Origin: Bacteroidales bacterium
GTDB taxonomy: Bacteria; Bacteroidota; Bacteroidia; Bacteroidales; P3
Length of the DNA stretch: 64,000 nucleotides
Reading direction: 5' to 3'
NCBI GenBank assembly: GCA_017449975.1
Contig: JAFSYK010000084.1
Span: 31,928 to 95,927, forward strand
Position numbers and translations under genes: made by a program. The notes beneath the pieces were generated by a model. That model was not told where the DNA came from. It searched no databases and saw only the letters and a list, made by a program, of their open reading frames with translations. This document shows, one piece after another, positions 31,149 through 39,866 of the stretch. The stretch's first letter is position 1; every line of letters starts with the position of its first letter.

Positions 31149-31550
31149 TTATGCTTTGTGCTCCGACTCAGCCTGTGCCTGGGCCTGTGCTTCATTCTCA
31201 CGACGTACCTCGTCGAGCATCTTGCAGGTACCCGAGAAGACGGCACCCGGCTCGATGGAGAGCTTGTTGATAAGCAGGTCGCCCTTGACACGTGCGGTCG
31301 AATGCAGCGACAGCAGCTCCTTCACCGAGATGTTGCCCTCGATGGTGCCGATAATATTGGCATTCTGGCAGACAGCGTTGCCATGAATAATACCGGTTTC
31401 ACCGATAACCAGCTTGCCGTTGAGCTGGATGTTGCCCTGGAGAACACCGTCCAGACGAAAATCACCACTGGCCACCACATTACCTTTGATGGTGCTACCA
31501 TGAGTAATGGTATTGATCTGAGCAGGTTCCATTTCCATTAATTTTGCCAT
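31149..31550 (-). CDS. Bactofilin family polymer-forming protein
   Basis: A 133-residue bactofilin: a short N-terminal tail, then a right-handed beta-helix of about six turns (GSTIKGNVVASGDFRLDGVLQGNIQLNGKLVIGETGIIHGNAVCQNANIIGTIEGNISV), and a C-terminal charged, Ala/Gln-rich tail. Bactofilins assemble into filaments at the membrane and scaffold cell-wall enzymes. It stands between PorW/SprE and the kinase-RapZ gene on the same strand, a setting linked to the envelope. Leader word TTAACACATTCAA precedes the ATG. Confidence 0.92.
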   Translation of the reverse strand: MAKLMEMEPAQINTITHGSTIKGNVVASGDFRLDGVLQGNIQLNGKLVIGETGIIHGNAVCQNANIIGTIEGNISVKELLSLHSTARVKGDLLINKLSIEPGAVFSGTCKMLDEVRRENEAQAQAQAESEHKA

Positions 31551-31556
31551 AATAAA

Positions 31557-31650
31557 TTGAATGTGTTAATTTGTTAATTCTTAATTTCGTTAATCTGTTA
31601 TTTTATCACGTAATTTCGTTATAACATTATCTCGTTATTCCGTTATAACA
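31557..31650. repeat. ATTAACAC-type and CGTWATWA arrays upstream of bactofilin
   Basis: From the ATG outward come the leader word GAATGTGTTAA and TTGTTAATTC words (31557-31585), then a degenerate CGTWATWA array (31588-31649). The order is array, leader word, ATG when read on the gene strand. Confidence 0.7.
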
Positions 31651-31662
31651 ACAATTTTGATT

Positions 31663-34446
31663 TCATTTCTTATAATACTTTTCGAAGAATTCGTTGTAGG
31701 CCTCCACATCCTTGCGGTTGTAGAAGGTGGCGTAGTTCTGTGTCGAGATGGGGAACACGCGGTAGTCGGCGGCATTGAGCTGCGACAGCGGGCTCTCGGG
31801 ACGGAACAGGTGGGTGTAGTAATCCATCGCCTCGGCGGCATCGACAAAACGATGGACCGTGAGCATCTGCACCGAGTCGGAGAAGAGCAACAGGTTGACC
31901 TTATAGCCCTTGTTGGAGTAGTAGTTCGTGTTGAAGTTGGCCATCTGGTAGCGCACATCCATCGAACGGACGTTGCGGTCTTTGAGCAGCACCACCACGT
32001 AATGCTGCATATTCTCGCGGTAGCGGAACAGCTGTGCTTCGGTAGAGAGCTGCTCCTCTTCGGCCGCGCCCTCCTGTCCCGCTGCCGCCACCGTTCCCGA
32101 CTGACGGGCCTGGTCGGCCATACGGTCCAGCTCGGTCGGCGAGTTGAGCGACTCGCCCTGACCGCCGACTGCCACCGATCCGCCGTCGCGGAGGTAGTCC
32201 AGCAACGACTGGGCATAGGGCACGATGCTGTCGGTGGCCGCATGACTCGCCACGACGCCCTCCAGCAGACTGATGGCCTGTGCCGTGCTGTCCATGCGCG
32301 CCAACGCCAGCGCCTCGAAGAACTGGAAGCGGCCCAGCGCCGCATGGTTGGGATAGGTGTCCGACATCTCGCGCGAGATGGCCAGCACGCTGCGGAAACG
32401 ACCCCGACGGTAGGTGTCGTAGATTTCGTCGTAGCGGTCGGTGAAAATCTGGTCACGCTGCAGCAGCTGCTTGTAGTAGTTCTCGTCGCGTATCAGGTTG
32501 GCAAAATCGCTGTCGGGGAAGCCCATCAGCACCATGTTGCGGTAGTAATCGGATTGGGGCGTGTTGCCCATGGAGGCGTAGATGCGGTAGAGCATGTAGA
32601 ACGCCTGCACCACCTCGTCGCGATCGGGATAGTCGGTGGTCATGCGCAGGTAATGTTCGACCGCCTGCTGCGTGTTGTTCAGGCCATCGTAGAAGATATA
32701 ACCCGCGTTGAGCAGCGAGATGGCCGTCTCGTAGTGCATGGAGTCGCGCTGCTGCTCCGTCTTGGGCAGGTCTTTCAGGTAGTAGGCGGGATAGTGCGGA
32801 TCGTCGGGATTGTCCTGCGGCAACACCGTCTTGGTCGAATCGGCCATCGTGCTGTCGGCCTCCTCGTCATTCTCCTCGTCCGACGACGCCAAGTCCTCCA
32901 TACCCGCAATCATAATACCCGCGCCGAGCATGCCCTTCTTGCTCATGAACCAGTAGTCCTCCAGCGTACGGCTGCCCCAGCGCTGACGGAAGGTCTGGGA
33001 GCCCTGCTGCACGGTGTTGGTGTTGTAGAAATACCAGTCGCCCTGCAGCGTGTTGCGGGCAGCGGCGCTCTCGGCGGTGGCCTGACGGATGAGTTCGCGC
33101 TGACGCTCGGCCTCTTCGTCGGCCTTGAGCTTGGCAATCTTTTGGGCAATGAGGGTGTCGCGTTCCGCCTGGGGCAACGCCGCAACAGCCAGCAGACTGT
33201 CGTTGCGCGCAATGGTACGGGTGTAGCGCACCAGCGAGGTGAGGATGTCGTAGCGGTTCTTTATCTCACGGTAGTGGGGGTAGTCGGCATTGATAACCGA
33301 CACGGCGGTATCGTAGTAGCGCTGTGCCAGGTCGTAATTCTCGTAGAGCTCATACTGTATCTCCGCCATGCGCAACGCCGACTTGGCTCGTTGGGCAGGA
33401 TGCTGCGCGGCGGCGGTGACGGAAAGGGCAAAATTGTCGCACGCTTTTTTGGCGTCCTTCATGCCCATATACATCTCGCCTTTGGCGTAGTATATCTGAT
33501 CGTGGAACTCGTCGTTCTTCCTATCCTTCAACATCTTGTCGAGCTGCTTCTCCAGTTTCGGCAGGTCGGCATGCTCGAGGTCGGCACAAGAGGCGATATT
33601 GAGGTGGGCGTTGAACTCCATCGTATACTCGTTGGTCTTCTTCAACGCCGTCTCGTAGTATTTGACGGCGGTCGGACGCTTCTCGGCGAGTTGATAAATC
33701 TGACCCAGTATGAAGTTGACACGCGCCCGCTGCTGACGGGTGGGTTTCTCGTCCAGCACCTGCTTGGCAAACTGGACCGACTTCTTATATTTCTCCTGCG
33801 GTATCAACGCCTCCAACATGGCCATATAGAGGTCTGTGGTCTGCTTGCGGTCGAAGGCGCCCTTGCCCAGCCGCACCACCAGCTCGTCCAGCTCGGTCTC
33901 GGCATCACTGTAGCGGTGCTCCGCCGTGGCACAACGCGCTTTCAGGATGGCGGCGGCATCCGCCTCGGAGGTACCTTCGTACTGACTCATCATCACATGG
34001 CAGGTGTTGACGGCGGTGACAAAATCGTGTTTGTAGAAACTGGCCTGTGCCGTCAACAGATAGCATTTGCGCACATAGGTGACGTATTCGTGTCCGCGGA
34101 TAAAGATGCTGTGTTTTTTGATGCCCTTAATGCCTTTCTCGGTGGCACGGTCCATTTCAGGGAAGACCGACATGGCCTCCTCTTTCGTGCCCAACCGATA
34201 GGGTGGCAGAATGCGGGTATAGTCGTCCTGCACATTCTTTTCCAGTTTCAGGACACCCTCTTTCAGACTCTCGTTACCATTCCACCACACGTTGTAGTGC
34301 GCCGTGGTGTTGTGGTAGGCGATATTCGCCCACTTCGCCTTCTGCGTGGAGCAGGACCAAAATAAAAAGCAAAAAGCAAAGACCAAAAGGATAGCCTTCC
34401 CAAAACGGGAAAAGCTGGCATTTCTGGTATGGAATAGACTCTTCAC
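31663..34446 (-). CDS. PorW/SprE-type TPR lipoprotein of the type IX secretion system
   Basis: A 927-residue lipoprotein. The signal region (ILLVFAFCFLFWSC) ends at an acylated Cys near 32. Directly after come KWANIAYHNTTAHYNVWWNGNESLKEGV, the diagnostic PorW/SprE opening. Many TPR-like helices follow: YLLTAQASFYKHDFVTAVNTCHVMM, KSALRMAEIQYELYENYDLAQRYYDTAV. In type IX secretion and gliding, PorW/SprE couples the inner-membrane motor to the outer-membrane ring. The presence implies a T9SS elsewhere in the genome. Its neighbour bactofilin is transcribed next. Confidence 0.85.
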   Translation of the reverse strand: MKSLFHTRNASFSRFGKAILLVFAFCFLFWSCSTQKAKWANIAYHNTTAHYNVWWNGNESLKEGVLKLEKNVQDDYTRILPPYRLGTKEEAMSVFPEMDRATEKGIKGIKKHSIFIRGHEYVTYVRKCYLLTAQASFYKHDFVTAVNTCHVMMSQYEGTSEADAAAILKARCATAEHRYSDAETELDELVVRLGKGAFDRKQTTDLYMAMLEALIPQEKYKKSVQFAKQVLDEKPTRQQRARVNFILGQIYQLAEKRPTAVKYYETALKKTNEYTMEFNAHLNIASCADLEHADLPKLEKQLDKMLKDRKNDEFHDQIYYAKGEMYMGMKDAKKACDNFALSVTAAAQHPAQRAKSALRMAEIQYELYENYDLAQRYYDTAVSVINADYPHYREIKNRYDILTSLVRYTRTIARNDSLLAVAALPQAERDTLIAQKIAKLKADEEAERQRELIRQATAESAAARNTLQGDWYFYNTNTVQQGSQTFRQRWGSRTLEDYWFMSKKGMLGAGIMIAGMEDLASSDEENDEEADSTMADSTKTVLPQDNPDDPHYPAYYLKDLPKTEQQRDSMHYETAISLLNAGYIFYDGLNNTQQAVEHYLRMTTDYPDRDEVVQAFYMLYRIYASMGNTPQSDYYRNMVLMGFPDSDFANLIRDENYYKQLLQRDQIFTDRYDEIYDTYRRGRFRSVLAISREMSDTYPNHAALGRFQFFEALALARMDSTAQAISLLEGVVASHAATDSIVPYAQSLLDYLRDGGSVAVGGQGESLNSPTELDRMADQARQSGTVAAAGQEGAAEEEQLSTEAQLFRYRENMQHYVVVLLKDRNVRSMDVRYQMANFNTNYYSNKGYKVNLLLFSDSVQMLTVHRFVDAAEAMDYYTHLFRPESPLSQLNAADYRVFPISTQNYATFYNRKDVEAYNEFFEKYYKK

Positions 34447-34478
34447 TTTTTAGTTTTTACCTTTTAGTTTTTACTTTC

Positions 34479-35579
34479 TCAAACGTTGAACCTGAAGTGC
34501 ATGATGTCGCCGTCCTGAACGACATAGTCTTTTCCCTCGACAGAAATTTTGCCAGCTTCGCGGCATTTGGCCTCGCTGCCCAGCGACACGTAGTCCTCGT
34601 ATTTGATGACTTCGGCTCGGATGAAACCGCGCTCGAAATCGGAATGGATAATGCCTGCTGTTTGAGGGGCTTTCATACCTTTCTTAAAGGTCCAGGCACG
34701 GCATTCCTTGGGACCTGCCGTGAGGAAGGTCTGGAGGTTGAGCAGTCGGTAGGCCGCCTTAATGAGACGGTTGACGCCACTCTCCTTGAGGCCCAGGTCT
34801 TCGAGGAACATCTGCTTCTCTTCATAGGTCTCCAACTCGGCAATATCGGACTCGATACCGGCACCGATAATCAGCACTTCGGCCTGCTCGTCTTTGACGG
34901 CTTCACGCACCGCGTCGACATACTTGTTGCCGTTGACCACCGACGCCTCGTCGACATTGCAGACATACAGCACCGGCTTGGTGGTGAGCAGCATGAGGTC
35001 GCGCGCCACCTCGGCCTGATTTTCATCGAGCTGCACGGTGCGGGCGCTCTTGCCCGAGAGCAGTGCCTCTTTGTAGAGATCCATCACCTCCACCAACTTC
35101 TTGGCACGGGCGTCACCGCCGGCCTTACCTTTCTTGACTTCCTTGTCATAGCGGTTTTCGATGGATTCCAGATCCTTGAACTGTAACTCGAGGTCGATGG
35201 TATTCTTGTCGCGCACCGGGTCGACACTGCCGTCGACATGGGTGATATTGTCGTCGTCGAAGCAGCGCAGCACATGGATGATGGCGTCGCAGTTGCGGAT
35301 GTCGCCGAGGAATTTGTTGCCCAAACCCTCCCCTTTCGACGCACCTTTGACCAGTCCGGCGATGTCGACAATCTCGACCGTGGCAGGGACCACGCTGGCG
35401 GGACGTTCAATCTCCACCAATTTGGCCAAACGCTCGTCGGGAACTGTGATGACACCCACGTTGGGCTCGATGGTGCAGAAGGGGAAGTTGGCAGCCTGTG
35501 CCTTGGCGTTGCTCAGGCAGTTAAAGAGGGTCGACTTGCCCACATTGGGCAAACCTACGATACCGCATTGAAGAGACAT
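34479..35579 (-). CDS. ychF: Redox-regulated ATPase YchF
   Basis: A 366-residue Obg-family NTPase. G1 is GLPNVGKST at 8-16. The NxxE change in the G4 region, typical of the ATP-preferring YchF branch, is seen as NVDE near 205. A coiled-coil insertion (about 125-165) and a C-terminal TGS domain (LQTFLTAGPKECRAWTFKKGMKAPQTAGIIHSDFERGFIRAEV) complete the fold. It binds ribosomes and is linked to stress control. Confidence 0.96.
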   Translation of the reverse strand: MSLQCGIVGLPNVGKSTLFNCLSNAKAQAANFPFCTIEPNVGVITVPDERLAKLVEIERPASVVPATVEIVDIAGLVKGASKGEGLGNKFLGDIRNCDAIIHVLRCFDDDNITHVDGSVDPVRDKNTIDLELQFKDLESIENRYDKEVKKGKAGGDARAKKLVEVMDLYKEALLSGKSARTVQLDENQAEVARDLMLLTTKPVLYVCNVDEASVVNGNKYVDAVREAVKDEQAEVLIIGAGIESDIAELETYEEKQMFLEDLGLKESGVNRLIKAAYRLLNLQTFLTAGPKECRAWTFKKGMKAPQTAGIIHSDFERGFIRAEVIKYEDYVSLGSEAKCREAGKISVEGKDYVVQDGDIMHFRFNV

Positions 35580-35581
35580 GA

Positions 35582-35813
35582 GGGATGAGGGTTTAAGGGT
35601 TTAAGGGTTTAGGCGTTTAGGTGTTAAGATGTTGAAGTGTTTAAGTGTTTAGATGTTAAGTTGTTTAGGTGTTTAGGCGTTAAGATGTTTAAGTGTTTAG
35701 GTGTTTAGGTGTTAAGTTGTTTAGGTGTTTTACCATTTCACAACTTCACATTTTCACAACTTCACATTTTCACAATTTCACATTTTCACAACTTCACATC
35801 TTCACTTTTCTCC
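35582..35813. repeat. 8-bp GTTTAGGT array and 8-bp CACATTTT array
   Basis: 35582-35731 is about 18 units of GTTTAGGT/GTTAAGAT/GGGTTTAA. 35735-35813 is about nine units of CACATTTT/CACAACTT, running to the GT2 stop codon at 35802. This is the largest array block in the window. Confidence 0.9.
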
Positions 35814-36749
35814 ATTACCTATTTCGGTTTTGATTAGATATTGGTTGCGGGTGGTGGAGTTGCGGCAGATTAGTTCGCCGAGGAAGCCCGCCAGGAAAAG
35901 CATAGTACCCAAGATGATGAACAGCATGGAGACATAGAACCACACGCTGTGCAGCAAGAAGATTCGCTGGCTGATACGCAACACACAGACAATCACGAAA
36001 GCAATTAAGCCGAAGAGGAACGACATCGAACCCACGGCGCCAAAGAAGTGCATGGGCTGCTTGCCGAACTTCGACATGAACATGATGCTCATCAAATCGA
36101 GATAGCCGTTGATGAAGCGGTTCATGCCAAACTTCGTCACGCCAAACTCACGTTTGCGGTGGTGCACCTCCATTTCGCCGATATTGCTGAAACCGGCCCA
36201 CTTGGCGATGACGGGGATATAGCGGTGCATCTCGCCGTAGACCTCGATGCTCTTCACCACCTCGCGACGGTAGGCTTTCAGTCCACAGTTGAAGTCGTGC
36301 AAGGGAATGCCGCTCAGTTTGCGGGTCGTCCAGTTGAAGAACTTGGAAGGGATGTTCTTGGCCAGTTTCGAGTCGTAGCGTTTTTTCTTCCATCCGCTCA
36401 CCAAGTCGTAGCCCTCTTCGAGGATGCGACGACGCAGCTCGGGAATCTCTTCGGGGCTGTCCTGCAAATCGGCATCCATGGTCACCACCACATCACCTTC
36501 GACACGGCCGAAGCCCACGTTGAGGGCGGCCGACTTGCCATAGTTGCGACGGAAGCGTACGCCTTTGTAGCAGGAATTCTTCTCGTGCAACTGCTCAACC
36601 ACCTTCCAGGAGTTATCCTTGCTGCCATCGTCGACCATGATGACCTCATAGCTGAAACCATGCTCTGCCATCACGCGGTCTATCCATTCTGCCAGATGCG
36701 GCAGCGACTCTTCTTCATTATACAGGGGAACAACGATTGAAATATCCAT
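35802..36749 (-). CDS. GT2 glycosyltransferase (DPM/GtrB-like)
   Basis: A 315-residue membrane glycosyltransferase. The N-terminal GT-A domain opens with ISIVVPLYNEEESLPHL and has the metal-binding DADLQD near 93-98. Two C-terminal membrane segments (FGAVGSMSFLFGLIAFVIVCVL and VWFYVSMLFIILGTMLFLAGFL) place it among polyprenyl-phosphate sugar transferases. It likely moves a sugar onto undecaprenyl phosphate for export. The DUF4199 gene lies upstream, the standard Bacteroidota order. Confidence 0.92.
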   Translation of the reverse strand: MDISIVVPLYNEEESLPHLAEWIDRVMAEHGFSYEVIMVDDGSKDNSWKVVEQLHEKNSCYKGVRFRRNYGKSAALNVGFGRVEGDVVVTMDADLQDSPEEIPELRRRILEEGYDLVSGWKKKRYDSKLAKNIPSKFFNWTTRKLSGIPLHDFNCGLKAYRREVVKSIEVYGEMHRYIPVIAKWAGFSNIGEMEVHHRKREFGVTKFGMNRFINGYLDLMSIMFMSKFGKQPMHFFGAVGSMSFLFGLIAFVIVCVLRISQRIFLLHSVWFYVSMLFIILGTMLFLAGFLGELICRNSTTRNQYLIKTEIGNGEK

Positions 36750-36791
36750 TTTTGAATGTGTTAGTGCGTTATTGTGTTAGTGTTTTCCTTT

Positions 36792-37346
36792 TTAACTTTT
36801 CCTTTTTTCCCTCACCGGGGCTTTTTCGGTGCGGAACAGCAGGGCTGCCACCAGGTTCAGCAGGATGGAGATAACCGCGCTGCGGAAGCCGCCGATAAAT
36901 CCCCAGTCGCCTGCCGTATAGTTCTGTACCAGCTGGATGTTCAATGCCGATTGCGCGTCGGTCTCTGCCGGCGGCATCAGCGAGAGTCGCTCCTCGGTGA
37001 AGCGAGCCACCAGCGTGCTGTCCAACGAGCCATAGAGCCAGAGCAGCAGGCCGTAGAGCACTGAGGCGACACCTCCTACCCACAAGCCGAGCAACATCAA
37101 CTCCTTGAGCGTCACCCGCTCGTCGGGCAATGTGCGACGGTAGCGGTAGGCCGCCACCAGCATACCCAGCAGCATCACGATGTCGGTGATGTAGTTCTCC
37201 GGAGCGGAAGGCTGCATGCCGGTTCCCAACCAGGAAGCCAGCAGCATGACAACCGCCATGGCAGCACCCGTCAGCAAGCCCCATTTCAGACCCGCAAGAC
37301 GGTACTGTCCATATATCGTTGAACTATATCTTCTTAAAAAACGCAT
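36792..37346 (-). CDS. DUF4199 family membrane protein
   Basis: A 184-residue membrane protein with four hydrophobic segments (GLLTGAAMAVVMLLASWLG, YITDIVMLLGMLVAAY, ELMLLGLWVGGVASVLYGLLLWLY, GFRSAVISILLNLVAALLF). The family is restricted to Bacteroidota and its function is not known. The start is the ATG at 37346: the -7 box lies at 37372-37365, so the upstream in-frame ATG at 37406 is not transcribed from it. It precedes the GT2 gene in an operon. Confidence 0.82.
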   Translation of the reverse strand: MRFLRRYSSTIYGQYRLAGLKWGLLTGAAMAVVMLLASWLGTGMQPSAPENYITDIVMLLGMLVAAYRYRRTLPDERVTLKELMLLGLWVGGVASVLYGLLLWLYGSLDSTLVARFTEERLSLMPPAETDAQSALNIQLVQNYTAGDWGFIGGFRSAVISILLNLVAALLFRTEKAPVREKRKS

Positions 37347-37364
37347 GGCACAGCGTAACCACGG

Positions 37365-37372
37365 CAAAGTTA
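37365..37372 (-). promoter_or_regulatory. -7 box for the DUF4199-GT2 operon
   Basis: TAACTTTG on the minus strand. The ATG is 18 nt downstream, so the leader is only about 10-14 nt. It decides the start of the DUF4199 gene. Confidence 0.65.
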
Positions 37373-37389
37373 CGAAAAAAAAACGGTAT

Positions 37390-37425
37390 AAAAAAGAGAA
37401 CCCCAAACCAGGTTGGAGTTCTCTC
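37390..37425 (-). terminator. Rho-independent terminator after the DUF4878-like lipoprotein gene
   Basis: On the minus strand GAGAACTCCAACC pairs with GGTTTGGGGTTCTC and is followed by six T (37395-37390). It separates this gene from the promoter of the next operon, 18 nt further on. Confidence 0.85.
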
Positions 37426-37451
37426 TATTTCAAACGGAAAAATGATGCGGA

Positions 37452-37850
37452 TTACTTGGCGGGACGCCAGCCGTTTTCCGTCATCACCAGTTTTTCTTTC
37501 TGCGTGTCAGTCTTGCCGTTACCGTAGGTCAGCTTAAGTTTCACTACAGCCGACTGACCATCCTCGGAAACGGTCTCTTCGAGCACTTCGACATCTTTCA
37601 ATCCACCCACTTTGGAATAGAGTGCCTCGATGATGGAAGCCATTTGCTCGATATCGTCGTCGGTGGCATTTTGATATTCTTCGCTGAGACGAATCGCAGC
37701 GGCATAGTCACCATTCTGGACCAGTTTCCACATCGAGATCGCCGCCTCGGAAGGGGTGGCGTTTTTGCTTATATCACCCGAACCGCCGCTGCAGCTCACC
37801 ATGCCCAATGCAATGGCTAAAATAGAAAGCGTGTAAAGAATCTTTTTCAT
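37452..37850 (-). CDS. DUF4878-like small lipoprotein
   Basis: A 132-residue lipoprotein. The lipobox GMVSC puts the acylated Cys at about residue 20. The body is a small cone-like fold (PSEAAISMWKLVQNGDYAAAIRLSEEYQNATDDDIEQMASIIEALYSKVGG...VEVLEETVSEDGQSAVVKLKLTYGNGKTDTQKEKLVMTENGWRP), as in NTF2-like DUF4878 proteins. It is a single-gene unit with its own promoter and terminator, which suggests it is well expressed. Function unknown. Confidence 0.8.
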   Translation of the reverse strand: MKKILYTLSILAIALGMVSCSGGSGDISKNATPSEAAISMWKLVQNGDYAAAIRLSEEYQNATDDDIEQMASIIEALYSKVGGLKDVEVLEETVSEDGQSAVVKLKLTYGNGKTDTQKEKLVMTENGWRPAK

Positions 37851-37881
37851 AATCGATTGTTTTTGGGATTAATAATTTCTG

Positions 37882-37889
37882 CAAAGATA
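37882..37889 (-). promoter_or_regulatory. -7 box for the DUF4878-like gene
   Basis: TATCTTTG on the minus strand, 32 nt upstream of the ATG at 37850. Confidence 0.7.
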
Positions 37890-37922
37890 CGAAAAAGATT
37901 GATTTGTCAAAATTTCTTAACG

Positions 37923-39026
37923 TCAAGCGGATGGGGACGTTAAAAGGGTGACAATCTGTTGCAGACGAGCCGCTTCGTCCATTAGCTTTGCTAGACTCGT
38001 CTGTCGTTCCTGACGCTGGGCATCGGAGAAGGGTGTTGGCATCAGCTTGTCGAGCTGCCGACGCAGGGCATCGGCAGTGTCGGCCACATGGCAGCAACCT
38101 GCGAGGCCGGTACCCGTCAACATGGCACTGTTGACCACACAATGCTGACCCATCGACAGACTGTTCAGCAATTTCAACTTGAAGCCCGTAGGCTGTCGGG
38201 TGATCATCACGGTGCAACGCGCCTGGGCAATTAGGGCATCCATCTCCGACTGCTCGGGCGACTCGACCAACCGAGTATTCGGGAAGCGTGACAAGTAGCG
38301 ACGCAATGAAGGGCGCGGATTGCGACCAGCCACCACAAAGGGATAGTCCACCATGCGCATCACATGACGTTGCAGCCAGCGCACGGCCCACTCGTTGTCG
38401 GGAATGGAGAGGTCGCCGTGGAACAGTACAAATGGAGAATTTGGCGTTGTGATTTGTAAATCCGTATCGGGGAGGGTGATGGGTGGCAAAAAGGGTGGGA
38501 TGGTGAGTACCTTTGAGCATCCCATTTGACGGAAGCGGTCGGCATCGGCGTCGGTGATGGCGAGGACCGCGTCGGCCAGATTTAATGTCGGCTCGTAACA
38601 TCGCAGCTTGCGGGCCTCCAAAGCGAGATAGGCTTTTTTCAACGACCGACGCTCACTGCGCGCCAACAGCCGGTAGTAGTCTTGTTCCACATTGTGCGCC
38701 CGCACAATGATGGTACGCCGCCCCTGCCCTGCCGACTCCTGCTGTCGCAGTCGGCGCAAAATTTCGCAGCCATGAAGTCCCTCAATCAGGATGGGCGCAT
38801 CGTCTTGCTGCAGCCGTTGCAACAGTTCGTCATTGTCGCGCGAAGCGGCGATGAAAGGTGTTCGGCGCAGATGAAGCCAGGGCTTCATATCACGCTGGTA
38901 GTAATAGACCCTATCGCAGCAGGCTTCCAATTCGGGAGCTGGCTTGCGACCGTAAGTGAAGCAGTGCAACGTAATATGCACTCCCGTCCGGCGGAATGCC
39001 TCCAGACGGTAGTAGATATCCATCAC
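37923..39026 (-). CDS. GT4-like glycosyltransferase (start uncertain, probably longer)
   Basis: A GT-B glycosyltransferase of 367 residues from the ATG at 39026. Blocks typical of group-1 transferases are FVLFHGDLSIPDNEWAVRWLQ, VVAGRNPRPSLRRYL and GFKLKLLNSLSMGQHCVV. The first beta strand and nucleotide loop are missing from this start. They are present upstream in frame (RIHIIAFNVPWPADYGGV), reaching back to the stop codon of the previous gene at 39102. That open stretch contains no ATG, GTG or TTG except the GTG at 39029. So the true start may be a rare codon such as the ATT at 39098, or the start has been lost. The PhnP-like gene is just upstream. Confidence 0.8.
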   Translation of the reverse strand: MMDIYYRLEAFRRTGVHITLHCFTYGRKPAPELEACCDRVYYYQRDMKPWLHLRRTPFIAASRDNDELLQRLQQDDAPILIEGLHGCEILRRLRQQESAGQGRRTIIVRAHNVEQDYYRLLARSERRSLKKAYLALEARKLRCYEPTLNLADAVLAITDADADRFRQMGCSKVLTIPPFLPPITLPDTDLQITTPNSPFVLFHGDLSIPDNEWAVRWLQRHVMRMVDYPFVVAGRNPRPSLRRYLSRFPNTRLVESPEQSEMDALIAQARCTVMITRQPTGFKLKLLNSLSMGQHCVVNSAMLTGTGLAGCCHVADTADALRRQLDKLMPTPFSDAQRQERQTSLAKLMDEAARLQQIVTLLTSPSA

Positions 39027-39101
39027 GCCACCGTAGTCAGCCGGCCACGGAACATTGAATGCAATGATATGGATGCGTGAGTGCGTGATTGTGGGAATGC
39101 G

Positions 39102-39866
39102 TTAATGAATTTCAACAGAAAGTCCGTCGTAGGCCAAGGCCACGCCGTCAGGTAACGTAGGTTGCACCTGGGCATGGAGTCCCATCTCATGACTGGCATG
39201 GGTGAGGAAAGCCCGTTGGGGCTGCACCCGGTGGATAATTTCCAATGCCTCGGGCAGACAGTAGTGGGAAAAATGCTTTGCCTGTCGCAGGGCGTTGATG
39301 ACCAACACGCGCACCCCTTTCAGTTTCTCCAACTCAGCATCGTCGATGTGGTTGGCGTCGGTAACGTAGGCCAACGGCCCGATGCGGAAACCCAAGACGG
39401 GCAGGTCCTTGTGTAGCGCACGGATGGGCACCACCGTCTCGCCAGCCGCCACAAAAGGCGCATCGACAACATGCAGGTTGGCTTCGGGAAGTCCCGGGTA
39501 TTGATGCGTCGCAAAAATATAGTGGTAGTCGCGTCGCAACGCATGTGCCGCCTCGGCATTCATGAACATCTCCATGGCACGGCCCTGCGTGTAGTTGAAC
39601 GGACGGATGTCGTCGATGCCCGCCACATGGTCGCGGTGGGCATGGGTAATCAGTATAGCATCGAGATGCGACACACCATGGGTGAGCATTTGCTGACGAA
39701 AATCGGGACCGATGTCAATCAAGATGTTGGCACCGCCATCGGTGGTGACGAGGGCAGAGGTCCGCAACCGACGGTCGCGGGGGTCGTCGGAATGACAGAC
39801 CGAACAAGGACATGTAATAACAGGCACGCCTTGCGACGTGCCTGTTCCCAGAAAAGTCAGTCTCAT
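39102..39866 (-). CDS. MBL-fold hydrolase (PhnP-like)
   Basis: A 254-residue metallo-beta-lactamase-fold enzyme. The metal motif HxHxDH is THAHRDHVAG near 76-85, and the N terminus TFLGTGTSQGVPVITCPCSVCHSDDPRDRRLRTSA is the PhnP-type opening with a structural cysteine pair. Relatives hydrolyse cyclic phosphodiesters. It overlaps the rprY stop by ATGA, so the two are translationally coupled. Confidence 0.9.
   Translation of the reverse strand: MRLTFLGTGTSQGVPVITCPCSVCHSDDPRDRRLRTSALVTTDGGANILIDIGPDFRQQMLTHGVSHLDAILITHAHRDHVAGIDDIRPFNYTQGRAMEMFMNAEAAHALRRDYHYIFATHQYPGLPEANLHVVDAPFVAAGETVVPIRALHKDLPVLGFRIGPLAYVTDANHIDDAELEKLKGVRVLVINALRQAKHFSHYCLPEALEIIHRVQPQRAFLTHASHEMGLHAQVQPTLPDGVALAYDGLSVEIH

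Noticed and set aside
31657-34365. A 902-codon open frame on the plus strand opposite the PorW/SprE gene
   Set aside because: Valine/leucine/histidine-rich antisense frame without recognisable domains, opposite a convincing lipoprotein gene.
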